64,000 nucleotides of DNA from the NCBI RefSeq assembly GCF_026013565.1, contig NZ_JAPDOB010000001.1:1266178-1330177 (forward strand), written 5' to 3'. The stretch comes from Sphingomonas arvum. Its GTDB lineage: Bacteria > Pseudomonadota > Alphaproteobacteria > Sphingomonadales > Sphingomonadaceae. The notes beneath the pieces were generated by a model, which saw only the letters and a program-made list of their open reading frames with translations, was not told the origin of the DNA and did no database searches. Numbering within the stretch: position 1 is the stretch's first letter; every line of letters begins with the position of its first letter. This document shows positions 1-6,067 of this stretch, in pieces. The position numbers and the translations under genes were made by a program.

Positions 1-768
1 AGGCACGCCAGTTACGAAACAGATGATCTTGTCGCCTGTCTGCTTGGCATTCGCGATAGCGCTGCTGATGAAGCTGGCAGTCGTGCTGAGATTGTCTGCA
101 CCTGCTTCCGATCGTGAAATCTCATGAACGTCGTGGCCGCGGTAAAGGGCTTGTGCAGCCTCAATGATTGTTGGCGTGGGTTTGTAACGCCCTGCTGCCC
201 ACCGAAGGGGTTCGCGGTGAACTCCAGCTCCACCTGTGGGCGCTGCAGTCGACCACACTTGCATTATCTCGTCTAGGTCCGCTCCGTTTGTCTGGACCAG
301 TTCAGCAAGTCCATCGAACCCCCATTCTGGCCTACCCGAGCTGTCGAGAACGGCTTCGGTGGCAATCAATATCGGCACAATCGGAAGTTCGTGGCTGGTT
401 TCGTGAAAGTGCTTCAGATCCAGTGCGTAGCCAACGGTTTGATTGATTGCGTGCTTGTCGAAAGAGGCAGCTCCAACCTTGTATTCGAGGACGAAGATCA
501 CCCCTCGGTAGACAACCAATGCATCAGCTCGCCGGCCCATGCGCGGGATCATGAACTCCAGAAACATATGAGCTTCAGGCAGCTTGGCCGCCGTCTGCTT
601 CAGATGCTGGATTTGATACAGCCATGCTCCGCGCTGAGCTGGCTCCAGTGCAAAGGGAAGGTGGCTGGTTAGCGCCCCCAAAATCTCATTAGGATTGGCG
701 CTGTAAAACGTGGCCGCGTCAGCGTCGAAGTAGGCGCGCTGTAATCTCGACCTGCCTACATCTGCCAC
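1..768 (-). CDS. PD-(D/E)XK nuclease-like / DUF2075 (Schlafen-like helicase) protein, N-terminal part only
   Basis: The minus-strand frame from a GTG at 768 stays open for 256 codons to the window edge, so the 3' part is missing. The start is fixed by an in-frame TGA directly upstream and a GGGAGG ribosome binding site at 774-779, 5 nt away. Residues 71-97 have the pattern of a PD-(D/E)XK nuclease core: E71, D82 and an E95-Y-K97 triad after a hydrophobic strand. The visible end reads IICFVTGVP, which is how the Walker A strand of DUF2075 proteins begins (GVPGAGKT), so the ATPase domain should follow outside the window. DUF2075 proteins are predicted DNA/RNA helicases that often lie in defence islands and mobile elements. 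The family call is from motif recognition and is fairly firm; its role here is inference. Confidence 0.8.
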   Translation of the reverse strand, partial: MADVGRSRLQRAYFDADAATFYSANPNEILGALTSHLPFALEPAQRGAWLYQIQHLKQTAAKLPEAHMFLEFMIPRMGRRADALVVYRGVIFVLEYKVGAASFDKHAINQTVGYALDLKHFHETSHELPIVPILIATEAVLDSSGRPEWGFDGLAELVQTNGADLDEIMQVWSTAAPTGGAGVHREPLRWAAGRYKPTPTIIEAAQALYRGHDVHEISRSEAGADNLSTTASFISSAIANAKQTGDKIICFVTGVP

Positions 769-908
769 TCACACCTCCCACAAACTACTCCGTGCCGACG
801 CCCTTACCGTCAGCCGGTCGCTTCATGCCACCCTGAGCGGGCGCCTTCGCGGGCGAGTCCTTGCGAAGCTGTTGCGAACCGACCCGACAAAAGCATACTC
901 TTGCTTTC

Positions 909-1226
909 ATGAGCTTCAGAGAGCCTTTTCGGGCAGAACCGGTAAAGCTCGGCCCTTACTGGCGTGCAGAGCAACGCCAGGCGCGACGGGAGCAGACTTT
1001 TCGCCAGATCCGAATGCTTGCATCCGTCACGCTTGGCGTTTTCGTTCTAGGATTGATCGTCTCTAACTGGGCCGTTCTGCGCGCGAAGTTGCCGACCTAC
1101 TATCCAAACTGCGCATGGGCGCGAGCGGCAGGGGCAGCGCCCATCAAGCGTGGTTCGCCAGGTTATCGCGTCGGGCTTGATGCTGACGATGATGGGGTAG
1201 CTTGCGAGCAATATCGGAAAGGCTAG
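909..1226 (+). CDS. Small membrane protein with C-terminal Excalibur domain
   Basis: This 105-residue protein has a basic N-terminal region, one hydrophobic segment (about residues 35-52) and a C-terminal Excalibur domain: a YPNC start followed by a GYRVGLDADDDGVACE loop, the DxDxDG calcium-binding pattern closed by a conserved CE. The topology suggests an N-in, C-out protein that presents the Excalibur domain in the periplasm. I chose the ATG at 909; an upstream TTG at 861 would add 16 unconvincing residues. No clear Shine-Dalgarno sequence is visible. Excalibur domains are small extracellular calcium-binding modules often fused to nucleases, which fits the nuclease genes just downstream. 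Exact function unknown. Confidence 0.75.
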   Translation: MSFREPFRAEPVKLGPYWRAEQRQARREQTFRQIRMLASVTLGVFVLGLIVSNWAVLRAKLPTYYPNCAWARAAGAAPIKRGSPGYRVGLDADDDGVACEQYRKG

Positions 1227-1330
1227 ACCCAACTTGGAAGTGCTTCCCCGTCGCGAGCTGACGTTGACTTCCTTACTTCCCACAGGCTTGTTTCGACATC
1301 GCTCGTTTCGAACAGGGGGAAACTGCTAAC

Positions 1331-1657
1331 GTGCGACAGTCGAGCTTAGTTGGATTGTCCGCTTTGCTGTTCTTTATCGATGGTCCGCTCAGGCCAGCCT
1401 CCGCCCACCCCGGAGGATTGAACGCGGAAGGCTGTCACAGCAATCGCAAGGCTGGGGGCTGTCACTGTCAAGACGGTTCGTCTTCAAGCTCACCTGCTTT
1501 CTCTATGGTCGTTCGGTCTTCCAAGGGCGGCAACGGTGGCGGCGCCTTCCGCAACTGTTCCACCGCACGCGCTGCGGGAGCGGCTCCGGTCCGTGCTGGC
1601 GATCCGGGCTATGGGTGCCATCTAGATCGAGACGGCGAGGGAGTGGGTTGCGAATGA
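1331..1657 (+). CDS. Secreted Excalibur-domain protein with N-terminal His/Cys motif
   Basis: This 108-residue protein starts at a GTG preceded by a purine-rich GGGGGAAA. An N-terminal signal peptide (residues 1-25, ending ASA) leads into HPGGLNAEGCHSNRK and GGCHC, a His/Cys-rich motif seen at the N-terminus of many bacterial Excalibur or nuclease-associated proteins. A Gly/Ser linker connects to a C-terminal Excalibur domain with LDRDGEGVGCE. The stop (TGA 1655-1657) overlaps the ATG of the nuclease gene in an ATGA arrangement, so the two are probably made together. In other bacteria Excalibur and SNase domains are commonly in a single chain; here they look split. Role as partner of the nuclease is inference. 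Confidence 0.75.
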   Translation: MRQSSLVGLSALLFFIDGPLRPASAHPGGLNAEGCHSNRKAGGCHCQDGSSSSSPAFSMVVRSSKGGNGGGAFRNCSTARAAGAAPVRAGDPGYGCHLDRDGEGVGCE

Positions 1658-2163
1658 GCATTGGGTTTCTTGGACTCTTCGCGCTTGCAGCAATCCACCA
1701 GGGTGCATCAGCTCCGCAGACCGACTTCGGAGTCAGGACTGCCCCAGGCGGTTTCAACGAAAGCCTCCGGTCCGTTGAGGTGGTCCGCGGAGGCAGCTCG
1801 GTGAGTAAGCGCTCCGACAGGTTTTCCTGCCAGGTGGCGAGTGTCACGGACGGCGATACGTTCCGCTGCGCTGACGGCACCCGCATCCGCCTGTCAGCCA
1901 TCGACACGCCAGAAATGCCGGGGTCTTGCCGACCTGGCCGTAGTTGTGCGCCGGGCGACCCCTTCAGGGCAAAAGCCACGCTCGCGAACCTGATCTCCAA
2001 TCGGACGGTTCAATGCGAGGCGTCGGGAAAGAGCAATAATCGTGTGGCTGCATGGTGTTCGATCAACGGGGCAGATCTGAGCTGCGCGATGTTGCGAAGC
2101 GGCCAGGCAATCAGGCTTGCTCAGTTCGACAGAAATGGGCGGCTGACACGATGCGCGAAATAG
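1654..2163 (+). CDS. Exported thermonuclease family protein (SNase-like)
   Basis: This 169-residue protein has an N-terminal hydrophobic export signal, a low-complexity spacer and a staphylococcal-nuclease (OB-fold) domain from about residue 55. Expected active-site pieces are present: DGDTF, then RIRLSAIDTPE (the Arg, Asp and catalytic Glu of the family) and a later Arg in SNNRVAAW. These enzymes are calcium-dependent, sugar-nonspecific nucleases; export implies it acts on DNA or RNA outside the cytoplasm. The ATG at 1654 overlaps the preceding Excalibur stop by 4 nt, and its own 3' end overlaps the next gene by 13 nt. An upstream in-frame GTG at 1615 lies inside the previous gene and is less likely. 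Confidence 0.88.
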   Translation: MSIGFLGLFALAAIHQGASAPQTDFGVRTAPGGFNESLRSVEVVRGGSSVSKRSDRFSCQVASVTDGDTFRCADGTRIRLSAIDTPEMPGSCRPGRSCAPGDPFRAKATLANLISNRTVQCEASGKSNNRVAAWCSINGADLSCAMLRSGQAIRLAQFDRNGRLTRCAK

Positions 2164-3848
2164 AAGCAGACCTACTCCGTCCTGTCCGCTTCTACACCGC
2201 TACTGATATTGTCGGCGCCGGTTGCGCGGCTCCGGCCCAGCCAGGCATATATGCTTGGTATTTCAACACCATTCCAGGCAACATCGACGTGTCTGGATGC
2301 CATGTTCACCACGGAAGAACCCTTCTCTACGTTGGTATCTCACCTTCAAAGCCGCCGACTAACGGCAAGCCGCCAAGCAGCTCTACGGTCAGGCGACGGC
2401 TTCAGACGCACTTCGGCGGAAACGCGTCCGGCTCAACACTGAGACTAACGTTGGGGTGCCTTCTGGCGGACGAGCTTGGCATCCAGCTACGCCGCGTTGG
2501 AAGCGGTGGGCGCTACACCTTCACTAATCCGGGAGAACGTAGGCTTGATGATTGGATGGCCGCGAACGCTTTCGTTGTGTGGCACGTTTGTGAGCAGCCG
2601 TGGAAGGTGGAGGAGGAGGTTCTGGCCAGCGGCTTGCCATTGCCATTGAACATCTCTGGCAATCCCTGTGCAGCTCACTCCGAATATCTTTTACCCGTGC
2701 GCCGCTCAGCTCGTCTGGGCGCAGACCAGCTGCCGGTAATCAGCGACAACGGGGGACCGCGAAGGGTTCCGGCAAAAAGCGCCGTTGAGAGCCTGAGGGT
2801 GGAGCCAATCAGAGCGGCAAAGCCAGCGGACCAGAGCAGCACCGAAATGTCAGACGCCCACCAACGGCTCAGGAGCTTCCTGACTAGCGAGATGCGGATG
2901 TCGCATATCTATCAGCCCGTGATGCTTAAGTGCCTTCTCTCGGCTGGCGGCTCCGCAGATCGGACGGCAATCGCCCGAGCAATCCTTGAACACGATCCCT
3001 CGCAGGTCGAGTATTACGAGCAGATCGTGCAGAATATGGTCGGGCGCGTCCTCACCGCAAAGCGCGACTTGGTTCGTCGAGACGGTAGGGCATACTACCT
3101 GATTGGCCGTGAACAGCTATCGGACAGTGAGAAGCGGGACCTGATCTCCATCTGCGAAGACCAGATCGACCGCTACTTAGAGGCGCGTGGCAAAGCGATC
3201 TGGGAGCATAGGCGGCGGCAGGGGCGGCTCATCTCCGGCAGCGTTCGGTACGAAGTCCTGAAGCGTGCGCGGTTCCGCTGCGAGCTATGCGGCACGCCGG
3301 CTGACGAGAAGGCGCTAGAAGTCGATCACATCATCCCGCGCAATCACGGTGGGTCCGACGACATCATCAACCTTCAGGCGCTCTGCTACACCTGTAATGC
3401 CGCAAAAAGAGATCGCGACGACACGGACCTCCGGGGCAACTCAAAGATCTATGACGAACGGGAAACTGGCTGTCTGTTCTGCGAGGTAGGCGAGCGAAAC
3501 ATGATTGCTGAAAATCGCCTCGCATTTGTTCGAAGGGACGGCTTCCCCGTTACGGAGCTACACACCCTGGTCATTCCTAAGCGCCATGTGAGCAGCTACT
3601 TCAACCTTTCGCAGCCAGAGCTGAATGCCATTCACCAGCTACTCGCTGAGGAGAAGATGCAGCTTGCGGCAGCAGACCGCACGATCGTGGGTTTCAACAT
3701 TGGCATGAACGACGGAGCGGTAGCTGGCCAGACGATCATGCACTGCCATGTTCACCTTATCCCACGCAGGGCAGGGGACGTTGCAGAGCCGCGTGGAGGC
3801 GTCCGCCACGTTATTCCAGGCAAGGGCAACTATGAGAGCAAGTCGTAG
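2151..3848 (+). CDS. GIY-YIG / HNH endonuclease / HIT triple-domain fusion protein
   Basis: I start this 565-residue protein at the ATG at 2151, inside the end of the nuclease gene. Residues 30-190 form a GIY-YIG nuclease-like domain: GIY at 32-34, YVG at 60-62, an Arg/Lys-rich helix and an acidic EEEVL helix followed by PLPLN. Residues 370-420 are a classical HNH endonuclease: zinc knuckles C377-x2-C380 and C412-x2-C415-N and the DH pair at 392-393. Residues 441-560 are a HIT domain with C441-x2-C444 and the nucleotide-binding triad H531-x-H533-x-H535. HNH-HIT proteins occur on their own; the added GIY-YIG module with a Pro-rich linker is unusual. The reading frame is continuous, so a frameshift artefact is unlikely. 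No signal peptide, so it is probably cytoplasmic. Substrate unknown. Confidence 0.85.
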   Translation: MREIEADLLRPVRFYTATDIVGAGCAAPAQPGIYAWYFNTIPGNIDVSGCHVHHGRTLLYVGISPSKPPTNGKPPSSSTVRRRLQTHFGGNASGSTLRLTLGCLLADELGIQLRRVGSGGRYTFTNPGERRLDDWMAANAFVVWHVCEQPWKVEEEVLASGLPLPLNISGNPCAAHSEYLLPVRRSARLGADQLPVISDNGGPRRVPAKSAVESLRVEPIRAAKPADQSSTEMSDAHQRLRSFLTSEMRMSHIYQPVMLKCLLSAGGSADRTAIARAILEHDPSQVEYYEQIVQNMVGRVLTAKRDLVRRDGRAYYLIGREQLSDSEKRDLISICEDQIDRYLEARGKAIWEHRRRQGRLISGSVRYEVLKRARFRCELCGTPADEKALEVDHIIPRNHGGSDDIINLQALCYTCNAAKRDRDDTDLRGNSKIYDERETGCLFCEVGERNMIAENRLAFVRRDGFPVTELHTLVIPKRHVSSYFNLSQPELNAIHQLLAEEKMQLAAADRTIVGFNIGMNDGAVAGQTIMHCHVHLIPRRAGDVAEPRGGVRHVIPGKGNYESKS

Positions 3849-3932
3849 TCTGTGGCGGACTCAATGGAGGTGAGGCGCGCAACGGACATTATCGACTTTT
3901 CATGAATACATCGCCTTGAACGGGCCAGTAAG

Positions 3933-3954
3933 AAAGCCCGCAAGTGCGGGCTTT
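3933..3954. terminator. Bidirectional intrinsic terminator
   Basis: A perfect 9-bp stem (AAAGCCCGC with GCGGGCTTT) closes a 4-nt loop. It sits between the convergent ends of the fusion-nuclease gene (3848) and the exported HNH-like gene (3986), and its arms supply A and T runs on both strands, as expected for a shared terminator. Confidence 0.75.
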
Positions 3955-3985
3955 GATCCAACTTGCAAGAACAAAGTCGATGACC

Positions 3986-4777
3986 TTAGATCTGGCAGGA
4001 CAGCATGCTACCGCCTGTGAAAAGAGCAACGGCATTCACGACGAGCATGTAGATCGCCTCCAACGTGGTAGCTAAGATCAGCGGCACCAGCGCGATCAAG
4101 TTCCAGAGCGTGTCCCAGGGGTTGAACAAGGCCCCAACTACGACTGCTATAATCGAGTAGACGGTGCCAGCAGCAACCTCGATCACATCGAACAAAACAC
4201 CCAACACAGTGTCGATGAACTGGGTAGTCTGCGGCGGCTCAGCCCTAAGCCTCTGCAACTGATATGCGAAGTAGCCTATCTCCTTCTGCGGAAGATTCAC
4301 GATGGCGGCGTAAGCATGAAGCAGATGCGTACTGGCGTCCCAGTCCTCGATGGTTAGGTCGCCCGTGCCGTGGTGGTCGTACAGGAAGAAATGAAAGCCG
4401 TTTGCCCAGGTTCCCATCATGTAGGCGCGCTGCAAGTTTTCATCGCCGACCTCGAAAGGTGGGCGTTCCTCACTCCAAGGCTTACAAGTTGACCGATCGA
4501 GTCCACTGTGGAGCGTAGTGTTGAGCCAGATCGTGTTAGAGTCGTCAGTTCCGCCTGATCTACGTTGAATGACGTGTTGGGACTCGCAGGTCGCTCTGGT
4601 GGAGGTTAGCGCTTCGACAGGGTGTCGAAGTGTGCAGTAGCCCTTGCCAACGCTCTTGGGCAGCGCCTCTGCTGGTGCAGCAAGACCAAACGACCCTACG
4701 ATCGATGCCAGTGCAATGAGCAGCGCGCTCCACGATTTAGACTGGCGCGCAAGCACGCCCACAGATCTCTTTGTCAC
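3986..4777 (-). CDS. Exported membrane protein with HNH-like motif, otherwise unknown
   Basis: This 263-residue protein starts at a GTG with a GGGGG ribosome binding site 4 nt upstream. It has a signal peptide (cut near residue 38, AEA), a soluble region, and two or three C-terminal hydrophobic segments (about 186-215 and 222-255). I do not recognise the family. Residues 64-98 read C-E-S-Q-H68-V-I, R-R-S-G-G-T-D-D, N81, then H90 and C98, which resembles the beta-beta-alpha metal core of HNH nucleases (HIIPRS.GG.DD.N...H). A second cysteine pair member is C48. If correct, it is a membrane-anchored nuclease facing outside; the motif match is by eye only. It is transcribed towards the fusion-nuclease gene. 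Confidence 0.6.
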   Translation of the reverse strand: MTKRSVGVLARQSKSWSALLIALASIVGSFGLAAPAEALPKSVGKGYCTLRHPVEALTSTRATCESQHVIQRRSGGTDDSNTIWLNTTLHSGLDRSTCKPWSEERPPFEVGDENLQRAYMMGTWANGFHFFLYDHHGTGDLTIEDWDASTHLLHAYAAIVNLPQKEIGYFAYQLQRLRAEPPQTTQFIDTVLGVLFDVIEVAAGTVYSIIAVVVGALFNPWDTLWNLIALVPLILATTLEAIYMLVVNAVALFTGGSMLSCQI

Positions 4778-4953
4778 GTTTCCCCCGACGATCGCAGCCT
4801 TGTAGCCATATGGCGCCCATTATCTAGGCAGGCAGTTGCGATCAGCTCCACTTTCTTGCGCGATCTCTGGCGCACCGAGCAAAGAGCAACACTTCCTTGA
4901 TGACCTCTGCCTAATGGCGGATGGACACGAAGTGCCGATATGAGGGTTCGCGC

Positions 4954-5589
4954 ATGTGGCGTCCGATTGCGATTTTGGCGGCTCTCACTGTTTCTACGTC
5001 ATCAGCCGCCCACGCGCGGGAAGACGATCTGACCACAAGCAGCAGCGTTGCTCCTGTTTTCCAAGACGGCCAACTACAGGGCTGTGCTTTCACCTTTGAT
5101 GTTGCCCACCGCGATCATGAATATGCCAAGGGAGGGGTGGTTAAACTCGCTGGCTCTCTGAACTATTATGCTTGGTCCGGGCGGTCGCCACTCGTTTCCA
5201 TAAAACTGGGAGTCCATCCATTCACGGAGCAGGGTTCCAAGTTTGAGGCTCCCGCCGAAGTTTACCTTATCCTCGGGAACCGAACGAACCGGGCTGACAA
5301 ACTGCAGACCATTGATGCCGAGACGGGCGGCTTCCGCATGTTCGCATTCAGCGCCGGAGACCTCACCATGAAGAGCTTAGTAGCACTTGCTGAGAATGGT
5401 CACCTTCTTCTCGGCTACGCTATGCGCGCTGGAGGCATGCTGTCCCTTGTGGAAGCTGATGCGCGTGTGAGGCAGATCAACATCGACGATCTAGATAAAA
5501 GTGAGATCGACGAGTCGGCACCGAAACGCTGGTTGGATTGCTTGGTCGAGGCAACCAACGTGGGACTTAGTAGCTCCCGGAGGAAGTAG
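4954..5589 (+). CDS. Hypothetical secreted protein
   Basis: This 211-residue protein starts at the ATG at 4954, preceded by a GAGGG ribosome binding site with 7 nt spacing; a further upstream ATG (4921) would place the signal peptide internally. Residues 1-21 form a clear signal peptide ending AHA. The mature part is a mix of polar and beta-prone segments (an LGVHPFTEQGSKFEAP stretch, VYLILGNR) with two cysteines, near the start (QGCAF) and near the end (LDCL), that could form a disulfide. I recognise no family and no catalytic motif. It is the last gene before the probable attachment site and so probably belongs to the mobile element. Confidence 0.65.
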   Translation: MWRPIAILAALTVSTSSAAHAREDDLTTSSSVAPVFQDGQLQGCAFTFDVAHRDHEYAKGGVVKLAGSLNYYAWSGRSPLVSIKLGVHPFTEQGSKFEAPAEVYLILGNRTNRADKLQTIDAETGGFRMFAFSAGDLTMKSLVALAENGHLLLGYAMRAGGMLSLVEADARVRQINIDDLDKSEIDESAPKRWLDCLVEATNVGLSSSRRK

Positions 5590-5948
5590 GCCAGTCGGTT
5601 GATCGTTCGAGGGGCAACGTTGATAACCTTATTGTCGACCTCATCCTTCGATCGCCGCCTGATTGTTGCTGAGATTTCGCGCATAACCAGTCTACGTTCT
5701 TTTTGGCGAAAATCCGTCAACGACAACGTGCATGTGTGTTCATGGCTTTTCACGAACAGACATGACTTTTCATGATTTCCCATTGTCTCGCGAGGCAGCG
5801 CGAAAACCGGAAATGCTGACACAATCTTGATGCAACGAGGTTGCAAACGCGGCCATGAAGAGGCTACGAAGGTCATCGAGCGAAGGCTGAGTAGTGGCTG
5901 TTTTTCGCGGAAGATGGGTGTGGACCATGCCGGCGTATTGTCACCGGT
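5590..5948. other. Gene-free element end next to the tRNA-Val fragment
   Basis: I see no credible coding sequence in this A+T-richer stretch. It contains two 15-bp direct repeats (5741-5775), T-rich tracts, and near its right end the segment GGGTGTG at 5916-5922, which could pair with the acceptor strand CACGCCC of the tRNA-Val fragment. No integrase gene lies here, so if this is an element end the integrase is at the other end or elsewhere. Confidence 0.5.
5741..5775. repeat. Two 15-bp direct repeats with 20-bp periodicity
   Basis: CATGGCTTTTCACGA at 5741-5755 and CATGACTTTTCATGA at 5761-5775 differ at two positions and start exactly 20 bp apart, so both face the same side of the helix. The second is itself a near-palindrome (CATGA-CTTT-TCATG). 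A third partial copy, GACTTTTCATGA, lies at 3894-3905 just after the fusion-nuclease gene. Spaced repeats close to an attachment site are typical of recombinase arm sites, but a regulator-binding role is equally possible. Confidence 0.5.
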
Positions 5949-5998
5949 CTGTGTTGACATCGCAGGGGTCGCAAGTTCAATCCTTGCCACGCCCACCA
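5949..5998 (+). other. 3' half of tRNA-Val(GAC): probable attachment site of the element
   Basis: The segment has a complete anticodon arm (CTGTG / TTGACAT / CGCAG, anticodon GAC at 5956-5958), variable loop GGGTC, a perfect T arm (GCAAG / TTCAATC / CTTGC), the acceptor strand CACGCCC, discriminator A and an encoded CCA at 5996-5998. Upstream there is no canonical D arm: 26 nt with no usual D-stem separate it from a possible 5' acceptor GGGTGTG. Tyrosine recombinases commonly integrate into tRNA 3' halves with crossover in the anticodon region, leaving exactly such a fragment. I therefore read it as an att site rather than a working tRNA; a decayed tRNA gene is the alternative. Confidence 0.7.
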
Positions 5999-6067
5999 AT
6001 TCCCCTTCCTCTCCGGTAGTGCTCACGCACCCTTGCTCGCGCGGTGAATGCCGTTAGCAGGGCGGGG

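Noticed and set aside
168-672. Two plus-strand frames at the left edge
   Set aside because: They are shadows of the minus-strand DUF2075 nuclease frame, which has a proper ribosome binding site and domain residues.
5916-5998. Intact tRNA-Val gene
   Set aside because: No D arm can be formed in the 26 nt between the possible acceptor strand and the anticodon stem, so I do not call it a functional tRNA.
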